A stretch of 64,000 nucleotides of DNA from Spongilla lacustris (GCA_949361645.1 OX442419.1:1523358-1587357); one strand, 5' to 3'; positions 43,473 through 56,556 are shown, counted from the stretch's first letter. The notes: generated from the sequence alone by a model not told the origin. Made by a program: numbers and translations.

Positions 43473-46400
43473 ATGGAAAGTGGTAGTACAGGTGAGGGCA
43501 CAAGTGTATTTTACAATGGAAAACATGTTTTTAATCCAACATATTGACGAACAGGTTCAACGACCATCGAGGCAAGTTATCTCGTAACAAACATCGTGTA
43601 CCTTTAATTAATGTATATATAGAGCATACCTGAAGTGGAATTGCGACAAGTTGCAGAAGCATGGAACAAAGGCGTACTCAGTTCAATTCCATCCTTCAGA
43701 CAGCATCCTATGTTAGCGTCTGACCATTACGATGCTTCAGTGCCGTATAAATAAATATAAATTACCGTTATCCGTTTCATTTTTATTTCCAATAGCCTTC
43801 CTATACCTGGACAACGGAACATCCTCATTACCAGCGCTCTGCCATACGTGAACAATGTTCCGCACTTGGGCAACATAATAGGATGTGTTCTCAGTGCCGA
43901 CGTCTTCGCAAGGTGAGAGAGGTGTTAAACATGCAGAGCTGGTTGTAAGATTTGTTGTAATAAAAGTCGCTGTCTTAGTGACAAGTGGTTTTCAGCACTT
44001 TTACTCTGACTTTTCAAGGTTTCTTTACATGATTACGTCAAGCACACAAAAAACAAATTCTTATCGCCATTAATGCTCATGCATCAGGTTGTCAATATCT
44101 TCAATGTCACTTTCATACTCAGGTATCTGATCGCTTCCTAAATTCTCCATCAATTTACGGTATCCGACAGCTACTGAATTTGACATTGATGATCGATCGG
44201 TTGACGCATTGAAATTGACATACACCGAATGAAACTAGCTTGTTTGATTTCCAATAACTTATGTGATCGCGTCTTTTCCATCACCCCACGAGTAAAACAA
44301 AATTTTCCTAATTACTGGGGTATCGTATGTAAATTTAATATAATTTTAATTGAAATGCAAATTTACGTATAAAGAGGAAAAAAAAAAAACGACCGACGAT
44401 TTTAATTGGAATGTCGAAGCTTTAGACCAAGGCTTCATTCTAAAAATATGGTATCAAAGAAGCATGCACGGATTATATATTGACGAGAATGTTCTATATC
44501 AGTCATTATAGTACAACTCAGTACAAGCAGGATTGTCACTTAGGTCAAAATACTGAATATCTACGTTGTTGCGAGGTGTTCATTTACGTATAGGTTGTTC
44601 CGAACCAGGACTGTAGGTGAAAGCTGTAAGGTCGCGCTATGAACACCGACTTTAAAGTTTTTTTTATTTTTTTTTTAAATATGTGAGCTTAAAAAAGCCT
44701 CGTGTATGTGTGCGCCTCTATTGCAAGATTTTGTTCAGTTATGAATTACAGACGTGTGTGCGACAAAGGCTAAGTGTGGACACTTTCTAAACGGGAGATA
44801 AAACTCATGCTTCTTATATTCCCACCGTCGCACAAAAATCGTGTGCAGAGATTTTTGGATTTATAGACCCCACTAAATATCCCTAAAGTAACTAAACCCA
44901 TATGGGCAACAGACGAATACGCTATTATACGTTTTAAATCAACCTGCCTACAAGTTGTTAAACTACCATAAAATATAGCAAGAATACTTAAAGTTTGAAT
45001 TAAAGGAGCAAAAAATTCCGAAGCTTCTGGGAGCAATGACCAAGATAATCTCTAAAACTTATAAACCCATATCCTCCCAATTTTAATAGAACACCAGCTA
45101 AAATTACAGAACCTGCTATACAGGAGCCTCTACATGTGCTAGGGGCCCCCCTCCCGCTCCCCCCGCCCCACCCTTTCCCTGCAGGCCGCTATCTTTCAGG
45201 GCGGAGCCCCAGATCGCGATGGAATAGTGTGCAGAGAGGGGCGGTGCCCCTCTCTAACATAGTATTACCACACCCTCCCACCCCTTTGCAATTCGTACAT
45301 CCGGCCCCTGTGATAACGAAGTTACATCTCATTCTGTATTAATTGTATTCGTATTCTACTTTCAACATTGTAACATTGATGTATGCATATGCAGATTTTG
45401 CCGCCTTCGCGGGTACAACTGTTTATACGTGTGCGGCACGGATGAATATGGTACGGCTACAGAGACTAAGGCTATAGAGGAAGGTCTCACACCCCAGGAA
45501 ATATGCACCAAGTATTTCAAGATACACGCAGAAATATATAACTGGTTCAACATCGACTTTGACATCTTCGGGAGGACCAGCACTCCAGAGCAGACCAGGT
45601 ATGAAATTTGATACAATGTATTACGTGCATGCATATATACATGCTTCTTTTAAAAAGGATATCTCAGGATATTTTTTGGAAATTACACCAGAAAGGGTTT
45701 GTCACTGAAGATTCTGTTACTCAACTGAAATGTGAAAAATGTGACAGGTATTTATAAATAATAAACAATTATAATTATTATATATATATATATATAATGC
45801 AGGTTGTCCTGAAACTATATTTTTAAAAGTAGTTATGTACCTGTAACTAAAATCGTCACAACCGTACCCAAATAATTGAATTATACACACACACCTTTAA
45901 CTAATTGAGTTTCTTAATGTCAGCTTAAGTGCTGCTTATCTTTGAATTGACCGTACCATTTATTAAAATCAATAACGCTGACATAAATATAATCTTAATT
46001 TGAGCAAATTAGGATATAATACCTCATGTTATCTTATGCATTGTCTTATTGGTTGCTTTATATATTAATAGACCAGTAGATTTGTTTTGCAATCATTTAA
46101 ATCTTCTCACATTTAATAACTGACAATCCAAAGTTATTAAAACTTCCTCTTTTGAGGGACACAATGAACGTGCATATGGACTTGTTCATATCAGAGTTAT
46201 TCGGTACAAGAGCTAAATGGCTTCAATCTATCTTTTTATTAGGTTTCTGGCAGACCGTTTTGTTGAAGGCACTTGTCCTCACTGTGCATACACAGTATGA
46301 AGCGAGCTGTTATTATTATAAATTCAGAACTCATGGTTGGTTACATATCTCTGCAGGATGCAAGGGGTGATCAATGTGACAAATGTGGCCAACTTATTGA

Positions 46401-48343
46401 TCCGATTGAGCTCAAATCACCCCGCTGCAAAATATGCTCAGATGAACCCAAAGTCAGGTCATCCAAACATCTCTTCCTCGATTTACCAACGGTGTGCCAC
46501 ACCAACTAAAGTCATTGTCATTTTAACTGCCACATATCTTGTTCTCAGCTAACCCCAACATTGGAGCAGTGGTATGAAACAGCTCATGTGAAAGGTAATG
46601 CTGTCATGACTCAGGTTGACATCATCTTCATGTGACTTCTCGCAACCACCTTCCATACAGGTTCCTGGTCCTCAAATGCTATCCAAATCACTTCATCATG
46701 GTTGAAAGAAGGTTTGAAGCCACGTTGCATCAGCCGAGACCTCAAGTGGGGAACTCCAGTCCCACTTGAAGGATTCACTGACAAAGTGTTCTATGTATGG
46801 TTTGATGCCCCAATTGGGTTAGTAATTGTGTGTAGCAATAGCTTAATCATTATTTCAGACTCACCTAGGTACCTGTCCATTACTGCTTGCTATACTGAGC
46901 AATGGGAGAAATGGTGGAAGAACCCAAATGAGGTTTGTTGCTTTTTAATTAACTTAACTATAGTTCCTTTGTTATGAACAAAACAACTTTAACAAAACCA
47001 CTATTATTGTCATTGGTTTCAAAGCATTTCAATTGAACAGGTTCAGCTCTACCAGTTTATGGCAAAGGACAATGTACCATTCCATACAGTTGTCTTTCCA
47101 AGTACACTGTTGGGTAGCAATGACAGCTACACCTTGTTACATCATATTAGCTCAACAGGTGACCATGCATCTACAGTTATATTTTAAAATACTAATCTGC
47201 ACTCATGATTTGTACAGAATACCTCAACTATGAAGATGGAAAGTTCTCGAAAAGCAGAGGAATTGGTGTATTTGGTGACAATGCAAAAGAAACTAACCTT
47301 CCAGCTGACGTATTTCGCTTCTACCTACTCTACATACGTCCAGAAACACAGGTGCTATTTAGAGTTTCCAGAATTACACTATATGTAGTTATTACCTACG
47401 GCTCTACCATTCTAAATATAGGACACTGTGTTTAGCTGGGATGATCTCATGCTAAAGGTGAACACTGAATTGCTAAACAACTTTGGAAACTTCATCAATA
47501 GGTATTGTTTGGTGTCAAATAATGTATTTTTGGCATATGTATGCTGTTACTCACAGGGTGCTCACATTCATAAAACGAAATTTTGAAGGAATAGTTCCAA
47601 GTGTCATCATATCAGACCAAGAAGTGCAGCTGCTTTGGGCTGTGACTAAAGAACTGAAGGCATATATTGCTGGTCTGGAGAATGTTCGGTAAACTTTGTT
47701 TTTGTCAATACTTGGACTTAATATGTGAGCACGTCATCTTCAGGTTGCGTGATGGCATTAAGAACATATTAGCAATTTCCCATCTTGGTAATAGCTACCT
47801 CCAGGCAAATCAGCCTTGGTTACTGATTAAAGGTTCAACGGAAGACGTGTAAGTCACTTGAAAGCAATATGGCAGTGAACAAAGACATATTGCTCAAAGT
47901 AGTGGTTAAAAATAACTGTTGTGATGTAAATATCAATTTTTCAGTCTTAGAGCACAATCAGTACTTGGCATGTGTGCCAACATAGCTTGCCTTCTCTCTG
48001 TGATGATTCAACCATACATGCCAAACACCAGCAAGGATATTCAGGAAATAATGAATGTAATAGTAAACTGTATTGCATTCAAGCACCTTTTATTGTGTTC
48101 ATGTGCACAGATTCCAGAAAAGTGCAATGTTCTACAGGACAGTGTAGTACCATTTATTCCAGCTGGACATGTGATTTCTGAGGTATATACTTTCTCAAAC
48201 CCAAAATTGTGTTTGGTTCAGTATTTTTAATAACACCTACTGCAATATCTATATAGCCACACCCACTTTTTACCAAGATTGAAGATGCTACAATACATGA
48301 ATTGAAGCAAAAATTCAGTGGAACCCAAAAGGTGCAAGTTTGA
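43473..48343 (+). CDS. MARS1: Cytosolic methionyl-tRNA synthetase, nineteen proposed exons
   Basis: Charges tRNA-Met with methionine. Exons: 43473-43491, 43555-43571, 43623-43744, 43796-43912, 45395-45598, 45658-45747, 46243-46294, 46357-46491, 46549-46594, 46661-46817, 46869-46932, 47041-47158, 47218-47351, 47422-47501, 47557-47688, 47744-47848, 47945-48056, 48111-48182, 48257-48343. Phases agree throughout; about 620 residues. Class I signatures: PHLGN for HIGH (about residue 75) and KFSKS for KMSKS (about 389). Other blocks: [32 protein letters not shown], a four-Cys-pair zinc insert (CEKC, CPHC, CDKC, CKIC), [28 protein letters not shown] and AFxxYL-type EYLNYEDG, then the anticodon-binding helices (QPYMPNTS). 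Exons 1-3 are less certain; exon 2 is a 17-nt microexon with a GC donor (GAG|GCAAGT). The protein lacks the N-terminal GST-like and C-terminal WHEP domains of vertebrate MARS1. Intron 4 (1482 bp) contains mitochondrial DNA and a TE end. Confidence 0.93.
44866..45139 (-). pseudogene. nad4: NUMT: fragment of mitochondrial nad4 in a MetRS intron
   Basis: Reading the minus strand from 45139, AHVEAPV, then after a 2-base insertion [19 protein letters not shown], then after another shift [40 protein letters not shown] and [14 protein letters not shown]. This is the most conserved part of NADH dehydrogenase subunit 4 ([22 protein letters not shown]). At least two frameshifts and the nuclear intron location show a nuclear copy. 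Protein conservation is high, so the transfer may be fairly recent. It ends near 44866 and joins a GC-rich TE terminus at about 45130. Confidence 0.9.
45130..45320. repeat. GC-rich terminal part of a hAT-like non-autonomous element
   Basis: GGGCGGAGCCCCAG, the hairpin GAGGGGCGGTGCCCCTC and the end ATCCGGCCCCTG are the type of sequence seen near the right ends of the TIR elements at 13.7, 15.6 and 40.5 kb. The matching left end was not found. Confidence 0.45.
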
Positions 48344-49551
48344 AAAGAATGTATTGATCATACACTAGGATCCTTAAGTAATATGCCTTTTGATTGTTCT
48401 CTTTACTGCTCTCTCATCATCTCATTAACCATACAGATATGTTGGTAATCATGCATGTAGGTAATCCATTTTGTATTAGCAACCCATGTGCATGTTAAAA
48501 TGCAGAATGTCTCACTGATACTTAGTGTGTTTCTTTCAGTATATTTTTTAAAGGGCTGGGGATAATGATAGCTATCTTGTTGTAAATTCCACAGGCCAAA
48601 CAACATTCCATAAATTAAAAAGTACGTTGTGCAATACCTCAGCATGGCCAATTTAGTATTCTATGTGTTTGAACATTTCCTATTATTCACATAGGGTACT
48701 GCAAAATACGCAAGGATAAATTCATTGGACACGTGACAATTATAGTCTTGGTGCATTAGTGTTTCATTTATAGTTGTTAATGTTTGCAATTTATACAATA
48801 GGCCTTGTATATTTGCGCGTGCATGAAATGATAAATTACAATCATGTGCTTCTCATGTGAAAAATGTTGACAGCGATATTTCACAAGGCTGCTTGAGCGG
48901 TACATTTGATGACCATTAGAACTACTCTATTAGATATCAATCCAATACTTACTTTTAAAATGGAAGATGATGAAAAGTAGTCATGCAAGCCAGCCATACT
49001 TAATGGGTATAAGCAAACTGGGATGTTTGTTAACTGAAGACTGAGGAATCAGAGGCCATCAACTATTATGAGAGCTGAACAGATTTGAATGTGCTCTTAT
49101 TTTGTCCATATGTGATTTATACACTGATGCACAGTGGCATGGAACCATGCTAGCTAGGGTAATTGCTCACGAATGACTGCTTGAGAACTACTTCAGGCAG
49201 TAAGCAGGCTTACCATGCACACACGCACACACACACCCCCACACACCCCCCCACACACACGCACACACACACACAGAAAGCAATGTGCAGTTCCCCCCCC
49301 CCCCCCCCCCGGCTACCTGGGACATTTCAGCTATTTAATTATTAAATCGGATGCCTCGTTTTTGAAGATTTTATCAAATGGCCCGCGCCGGTAGGTCGCG
49401 CGTAGAGCATTGTGCCCAGCGCAATCGTACGAAATTGCGTAGCGCAATTGTACGAAAAAGGGGTCGATAAACGGATTTACAATCGCTCTTTGAGTCCGAT
49501 TTCGAGCTGTTTTCATCTACCAATAGCACTCTGGAGCCATTTTGCACTCAC

Positions 49552-49594
<43 letters not shown>

Positions 49595-50873
49595 AGCTCT
49601 TGTAAGCTCCGATCAGTCAGATGACCTTAGCTGCGAATGATCTAGGACACCGCAACACATAAACTTACGGTAGTACATAGATGAATGCTATGTGGTCAGC
49701 TGAAAAATAAAAATTCCTACGAATTCCTAATTAGGCGTAGCGGTGATGTAATTCATCCGCTTGCTGTGACATGTGTGGTCTGGGTACGAGACTATATTGT
49801 ATAAATGTAGGTGTACTCGCAAGCTTCAAATCCAATGTTGTTCATGCTACTGTATCTCATGGGAAGAGGGACTCTTTACATTTTGAAATGTCGCACATTC
49901 TAACAAGTGCAATTATTTCATCACCTCCATGCATCAGTTCGACACGGACAAAGTGACAATATACATGGACCTCAAGATCTTTCGCCAAGTGGGGAGCTTA
50001 AGCCTTGAGATTCTTGTGCTTTTCGTGAACCATTAAGTGAGGTCTCATTTCTTCGTAATGATACTTCAGCTGAGAAGCATTCTCACTAAAACACACATGC
50101 ATGGCATAACCAATAGTATGCATAACGTTCTTAGATTTAAAGTAAAATAAAATGGCAACATAACGAGGAATTTGTATACCTGTATAACATTTTTATCCTA
50201 TTCCCCGCTGCATCTTTTGTGACTATTGAAATTACTGAGCAGCATGCACCTGAATTACTGTGCAATGCACTCCACGAGCCACATCACCCCCTCGCCTACA
50301 TGTACATGTAGCTGCATGCATGGTGACCTAATGGTCCAGAGGTGTATCAATGCGTAGAGATGTCTGGTGGGAACAGTGATAAATCACTGCATTGGCTGAA
50401 CAGCTCACATTCGGCTACATCCCAGAGAAGGACCATATGTCAACTGTTTACAAGTGTGGATGGACCATCATACAAGCCAGTTTTGGCACTGCATATCATC
50501 TGTACATGTTATAGGTGTAAGAAAAGCAAGTTGAAGTAAACTGTGGGACACTTCGAAATCTATCTTTTCTACACCACAAGTTATGTTTGTTTTTAAAATT
50601 ATTTTTATCACAGTGGCACTACCTAATACCATTAGCATTTGTATTCTACAAGTGCATACACAATACAAAGTAACACTTTCCCAACTGAACTGATACAGCC
50701 TGAAGGACAATGGCTGATTAGATCCATCCTGCCTGCCATGACATGTGCACAATTTTTACTATTAAATGAAGCATTTGGGACACTTTTTAATTCTATCACT
50801 TAAAAAATGCACATTAAAATTTTCTAATTATTTTAATATCTGTCAGTATCACAAAGCAGGCACAGTTTTTATT
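48344..50873. other. Intergenic; simple repeats and G tracts
   Basis: CA repeats with C runs occur at 49217-49276, a C run at 49293-49310, and a G run of about 36 at 49558-49593. GCGCAATCGTACGAAATTGC and its near copy GCGCAATTGTACGAAA lie at 49420-49457. The frame at 50342-50539 has no recognised product. No exon could be supported. Confidence 0.4.
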
Positions 50874-51899
50874 TCATGAGTCCAGTTTGTCTTGAGGAAG
50901 GCTAAAATACGTTGGAGATGTTGAAGCTGTTGCTCCGTATGATCTGTTACGCGTAGGTGCCCACGTACCGACATTATCAATTGTTTCCATTGGCCCAGTT
51001 CTAATTGTGCCCACGTTGTGAATGATTAAAATGATGAAATAAATCATCACCATGAGAGGTGTTATGACAGCAACAACAAGTGTCGCAGGGAAGGAAGGAT
51101 GTCCTGCTATCGGCTTCCACAAAAATAGGCATGCATTAGCCACAACTTCTATTATAAAGATTATCAGTATTGATATTATAGCATACGTACTTGCAGTGGC
51201 CTTCTGTTTAGTCATTGGGCTGATGGATTGGTGTACACAGTATCTGTAGAAGGTGAGAACAACGACTGCCAATGTAAACAGCCACACAAGAACTGCCCAA
51301 ATGTGCCACAATAGTAGACGACTCAGAATGTTAAATACAACAGCAGCACAACTGGCACTGCCGCGTAACCAACAAAAGTACCCATCCTTTCCGTATTGTG
51401 CGCTGATGAACGGCCAAGGCACAAAGACGGCAGGTATCAAGAATGTAGCACTGACATACATCCTGTGAAGCATTTTGTATCTCTTTAGCTTCTCTTCCTT
51501 TATGACCCGCATGCACTTGGGCTGCGTCATCAAGATGAGCAGGTGGGTTCCCAGGCAGGCCACAATTATTAATATACCAATCATGATGTATTCTCGTACT
51601 GCTCCTATCAGGGTACAGCCAGACAAATTTCCTACCAGCACAAACCACTGAAATGAATCACAAAGCTCGATAATGCAGCCGCCAATCAAGAAAAGGAAGA
51701 ATATTTCTTCTGTTGGATCAACTCTATATTTGGCTTTGTAGCATCTATTGAAAAGCACTGATATCAACCCGATAATGAGAGAGAGCAGTGATAGACTTGT
51801 GAATACAATGTTGGTGATCTTGTTTTGAGTATCTGTCATTACACATTCGCTTCCGTTGTCTGCCATTCCTACATAGTATGCAGTAGTTATATTATACAT
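50874..51899 (-). CDS. Seven-transmembrane receptor (GPCR-like), single exon
   Basis: A 341-residue intronless frame with seven hydrophobic helices: IVFTSLSLLSLIIGLISVLF, IFFLFLIGGCIIEL, YIMIGILIIVACLGTHLLIL, YVSATFLIPAVFVPWPFI, LLLWHIWAVLVWLFTLAVVV, AIISILIIFIIEVVANACLF and LVVAVITPLMVMIYFIILII. The N-terminus has NITT and is outside (N-glycosylation sites NIT, NGS). Cys in CTLIG before helix 3 and CWLRG between helices 4 and 5 could form the usual disulfide. No DRY motif; the helix 3 end reads MTQPKCM. Pro in TM7 (VITPLMV) is present. The Ser/Thr-rich tail follows. The layout is closest to the cAMP/secretin-like group or to sponge-specific GPCRs; the ligand is unknown. The start is the first Met of the open frame. 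It stands alone, convergent with MetRS. Confidence 0.75.
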   Translation of the reverse strand: MYNITTAYYVGMADNGSECVMTDTQNKITNIVFTSLSLLSLIIGLISVLFNRCYKAKYRVDPTEEIFFLFLIGGCIIELCDSFQWFVLVGNLSGCTLIGAVREYIMIGILIIVACLGTHLLILMTQPKCMRVIKEEKLKRYKMLHRMYVSATFLIPAVFVPWPFISAQYGKDGYFCWLRGSASCAAVVFNILSRLLLWHIWAVLVWLFTLAVVVLTFYRYCVHQSISPMTKQKATASTYAIISILIIFIIEVVANACLFLWKPIAGHPSFPATLVVAVITPLMVMIYFIILIIHNVGTIRTGPMETIDNVGTWAPTRNRSYGATASTSPTYFSLPQDKLDS

Positions 51900-53178
51900 G
51901 TATAAACAATATTAACTTGACGATATAATATAATTTTTGAAATCCATAATAGATTTGAGGCTAATAGTCAGCGTTTTATATTTACAACGAAACATAATTC
52001 ATTGTTCGCTCATGCACACATCCATTCAACCCTATACATATATACCGGCATCCAAAATTCGTTTTAATTTCAAACTTTAATTGAGGCACTCACACGATTC
52101 TATTTCAACTGACTTACGCATGCACAAGTTATCTGCAGCTGTTCTATCCAAGTAAAGACCCGCCGTTAGTGCAGGAAGGAGTGATAATGACACACTCAGC
52201 TCAATTACGCACGTGACTTGTTATAAATCGATAAGCAGTAAATGTAGTCAGAGATCATCACGCAAAATTATGGATTACGCAATCAGTGTATACGCACTTT
52301 CGTACGTATATGCACTCGTACATGTGTATGTAGTAAATACAAGTGGAGTAATCAACAAATAGTAAAACATTTAAGTGTGACGGTGACCTCGTTTTGGGGA
52401 GGGGGGGGGGGGGGAGGTCGTTCGAATTCATCGATCCCCGCCTTGCGTACGTGGTCTATTGATCTCCTGATGAATAACTCACAATTGTCTTATCCCATCT
52501 CTATTCTCATGTCATGCACGCGTCCATGATGCCATTGCTGGCCAAGTAGGTCAAGACTTGGCATAAATCGCTTAAGTGGGTCCTACTACGTCAAAAAACT
52601 GGCTACGTATTTTGTAAAGTTCAGTAGAAAATTTCACAAACTGAGCAAAGAAGAAACTTGTACGTTTATCAGCGTGGTTAGTCCGACTTCATAACTTGAT
52701 TTAGCAAGCCAAATGGTCGTAGAATGAAATATCATTGCCTAATTTTAAGCTGCTTTATTTTTATTTATTAGACACATTGTGAAGCAATTGTCACAGTATA
52801 TAGATTTTTATTTACATTAGGTATTATATCATAATGTTACAAAGTATGAAGAGGTTCGGATGATGTCCAAACAACTACCAAGACGTTTAGTGTTGGTCTG
52901 CGTGAAAAAAAAAAGAAAAAAAAACATCAAACTGAAAGTGCTTATTATAAAATATACCTATTTATATTTGAACCCTGTACTGACATATACATGTATTTTC
53001 AGCCTTGTTTAATTTTTATGCACCACTCTTGCCTTCAAACCCTCCATGTATTACCAAATATTGTAGATCAAGGGAACACAGGTGAGTTTTGTTCTAGGCT
53101 AATAAGGTTTTAACTTTGTCACCCAATGATTGATTTAGCCATTACCCTCTTGGGATCATGGAACAAAACCCAAGCTGA
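51900..53178. other. No supported gene
   Basis: Upstream flank of the receptor gene. A G run lies at 52396-52416 and an A-rich run at 52906-52924. No exon or TE terminus before the LTR element. Confidence 0.4.
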
Positions 53179-53183
53179 GAATC

Positions 53184-53421
53184 TGTAATAACCTGGACCT
53201 CAGGGAGACGGAAGTCCAGGATGGGGCACGCAGAACGTGATGTCGACGCTACCAAGGTCACCAGCCGATAGGACAAACAACTCCGATCACACACGTGCGA
53301 ACATACAATATATACATGTGCATCACATCCAGAATGTTCTACGGCCGGCTGCGGCAGGCTTGCGCCCCGACCGGCGCGGCCCAGACACACAAAGGGGTCG
53401 CCACATTGTCCCGTTACTACA
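53184..53421 (-). repeat. 3' LTR (238 bp) of the non-autonomous element
   Basis: Nearly identical to the two LTR halves at 54415-54545 (131 bp) and 56711-56817 (107 bp); 131 + 107 = 238, so the insertion removed nothing. The high identity by eye suggests that the element is young. Confidence 0.9.
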
Positions 53422-53524
53422 CTCCTCCACCATTATTTCTTTGCTTCCTTGGGTGTGTGGCGGGTGCTCTTTGCATCTGCCCGTGGACTTGCCTGAGCTT
53501 AGCTCCGTCAGTTGTCAGGCTCGC

Positions 53525-54290
53525 TCTGTCCTCCCCAGCGGCAGGCGTTGTATCCTTCCCGGCGGCAGGCGTTGTATCCTCCCCGGCGGCAGGCGTTGTA
53601 TCCTCCCCGGCGGCAGGCGTTGTATCCTCCCCGGCGGCAGGCGTTCTATCCTCCCCGGCGGCAGGCGTTCTATCCTCCCCGGCGGCAGGCGCTCTCTGTC
53701 CTTCCCGGCGGCAGGCGTTCTATCCTTCCCGGCGGCAGGCGTTCTGTCCTCCCCGGCGGCAGGCGTTCTGTCCTCCCCGGCGGCAGGCGTTCTGTCCTCC
53801 CCGGCGGCAGGCGTTCTGTCCTCCCCGGCGGCAGGCGTTTTGTCCTCCCCGGCGGCAGGCGTTTTGTCCTCCCCGGCGGCAGGTGTTTTGTCCTCCCCGG
53901 CGGCAGGCGTTCTGTCCTCCCCGGCGGCAGGCGTTCTGTCCTCCCCGGCGGGAGGCGTTCTGTCCTCCCCGGCGGCAGGTGCTCACTGTCCTCCCCGGCG
54001 GCAGGCGCTCACTGTCCTCCCCGGCGGCAGGCGTTCTGTCCTTCCCGGCGGCAGGCGTTCTATCCTTCCCGGCGGCAGGCGTTCTGTCCTCCCCGGCGGC
54101 AGGCGTTCTGTCCTCCCCGGCGGCAGGCGTTTTGTCCTCCCCGGCGGCAGGTGTTCTGTCCTCCCCGGCGGGAGGCGTTCTGTCCTCCCCGGCGGCAGGT
54201 ACTCACTGTCCTCCCCGGCGGCAGGCGCTCACTGTCCTCCCCGGCGGCAGGCGTTCTGTCCTCCCCGGCGGCAGGTCTCCCTCACAGCGC
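53525..54290. repeat. 24-bp minisatellite (GGCGGCAGGCGTTCTGTCCT plus CCCC)n
   Basis: About 31 units, mostly 24 bp with 27-bp variants that add CACT before GT. It fills the interior of the LTR element. All frames stay open, giving false proteins of over 300 codons such as PPRRQAFC repeats. GC-rich and able to form hairpins (CCGGCGG). Confidence 0.95.
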
Positions 54291-54569
54291 GGTGGAGCTT
54301 CCGTCCACCCGGTCGCTGGGAGAGTTTGTCCTCCACCGGAGAGCTGGGGTCCGACCCTCCTCTCTCCGGGGGGCTGGGACACTTGGTAGCTTGCTGGTTT
54401 ACCCTCGTCGCCAATGTAATAACCTGGACCTCAGGGAGACGGAAGTCCAGGATGGGGCACGCAGAACGTGATGTCGACGCTACCAAGGTCACCAGCCGAT
54501 AGGACAAACAACTCCGATCACACACGTGCGAACATACAATATATATAAAAGTTAAAACATCTATTAACA

Positions 54570-56556
54570 TCAAAAGACACTTTGATACATTATAGTTTGG
54601 AGTTACCTGTGATTGTTACAACGGACGCAAGTGATTTGGGCGTGAGTGCTATGTTGTCACACAAGTTACCTGATGGTACAGAAAAACCGGTAGCTTATGC
54701 TTCTAGGAAGCTGAGCCCAAGGGAGCAGCATTATGCAGTCATAGACAAGGAAGCCTTGGCGATTGTCTTTGGAATCATGAAATTTCATCAGTATATGTGT
54801 ACGGTCGTCACTTTACATTACAAACGGATCACAAACCATTAGAGCGGATTCTGGGAGCACACAGGGAAGTTCCAAAAATGGTGGCCAATCGATTGCAACG
54901 TTGGGCGTTGACTCTAAGTGCTTATGATTATGAGCTGAAGGTGGTTCAAGGAAAGTTGCTGATTTTTTGTCTAGGCTGCCAGTGGATTCTACCAATGCAT
55001 CTGCTGCTGAAAGGGAAGGAGAATCTGAGATGCTGTTGAATGTGCGTTTGGGAGACTTATCACTGACCAAGAGGGATTTGCAAAGAGAGTCCCAAAGGGA
55101 TGAGGTTCTAAAAAGGGTCATAGCCTACGTTGATCGTGGATGGCCTGTGGACAGATCAAAGATTTCACCAGAAGTGACCACGTATTGGGAGAAGAGAGAA
55201 TCACTGTCATTTGAAAATGGTATTCTCCTGTGGAGTGGAAGGATTGTAGTCCCTTCGGTACTACGTAAACAGGTTCTAGTACTTTTGCATGAAGGACATC
55301 CTGGAATTTGGGCCATGAGGGCTTTGGCAAGGTTTTATGTGTGGTGGCCACACATTGACTCCGAAATCGAGTTGTTTTTGAAAGGATGCTATTCTTGTCA
55401 GGAAAACAGATCTCGAGCACCAGAAACACTCCTCTATTCTTGGAATTCACCCTCAGAACCATGGGCACGCATTCATATTGACTACGCAGGACCCTTTGAA
55501 GGCACGTACTGGTTGGTGGTTGTGGATTCTTACTCTAAATGGGTTGAGATTAAACGCAGCACATCTATAACAGCTTTGGCTACCATCAAAATACTGAGGG
55601 AGATGTTTTGTCAACTGGGCATTCCAAAAGTCATCGTGTCTGACAATGGCACTCAGTTTGTATCGCGGGAATTTCAAGAGTTTTGTAACCAAAACTACAT
55701 TACACACATCAAATCTACTCCATATCATCCTAAGACCAATGGTCTAGCTGAAAGAATGGTCAGAACTTTCAAAGAACGACTCAGGGCTGGAAAGAACAGC
55801 TCAGCTGATCTAGAGTTATGTTTACAGAGATTTTTGCTGTCTTATCGCAACACACCACACAAATCTACTGGACGCTCTCCAGCTGAGTTGCTAATGGGTC
55901 ATCGGTTACGGTCTAAACTGGATCTATTAAAGCCTGATGCAAATAGTTCTTCAGACAAGTCTTCAGTCATGCAAAAGCTGTATCATGACACCAAAGCACA
56001 GCCACGTTGGTTCTTTGAGGATGAGGCAGTTTGGGTTCAGAAACCACTGCAACAGGGCTACGAAGCAGGTATCATAAAGAAGCGATTTTCGGATTACTCT
56101 TATCTGGTAGATGTTAATGGTGTCGTTCGAAGGAAACATGCTGACCAATTGCGTGTGCGACATAAAGAACAGTCAGATAAACCAGTTGCAGAGGAACGTG
56201 ATACTTTTGTGCATCAGACACCAGTTAACCACAAGGATTTCAATGATACACAAAGACAAAGCGACAAGGAAAACCCTAAATTCTCAGGGATAGTTCCATC
56301 TGCAGAGGAGAAAGAACCTGAGTTGCATCCAGTGGTGTCTGTGCCTCAGGAAGAATCCGTTGTTGAAGAAGAAAACTTGGAAGAAACTGGGGAGGAGTCA
56401 GAGATTAGTGAAACTCCAGATAAAACTGGAAAAAAGGATACCTCTGGAGGTGGCAGGGTGTTGACGAGACCAGAAAGAAGTCCAAGACCAGAAAGAAGCC
56501 GCAGACCCCCTGTGCGTCCCTACGATAAATATTTGCAGAACCCTAGGGCTAAGTAG
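54570..56556 (+). pseudogene. Gypsy RNase H and integrase
   Basis: RNase H begins LPVIVTTDASDLGVSAMLSH and continues YAVIDKEALAIVFGIMKFHQ. One frameshift lies near 54795 before YGRHFTLQTDHKPLERILGA and a second near 54952 before ADFLSRLP. From 54967 the frame is open for 529 codons. The integrase zinc domain (H in LLHEGHPGIWAM, CYSCQENR), then the DDE core RIHIDYAGPF, VIVSDNGTQF and YHPKTNGLAERMVRTF with all three acidic residues, then the C-terminal SH3-like part (YLVDVNGVVRRKHADQL) and an acidic-to-basic tail ending RPPVRPYDKY. The integrase itself is intact and may be expressed or supply function; the RNase H is broken and no RT is present. Confidence 0.9.

Noticed and set aside
44770..45036. 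A functional NADH dehydrogenase gene
   Set aside because: Only a piece of nad4, with frameshifts, in a nuclear intron; it is a NUMT.
53237..54502. Frames of 320-420 codons rich in Pro, Arg and Gly
   Set aside because: They come from the 24-bp minisatellite inside a non-autonomous LTR element; all frames are open because 24 is divisible by three.
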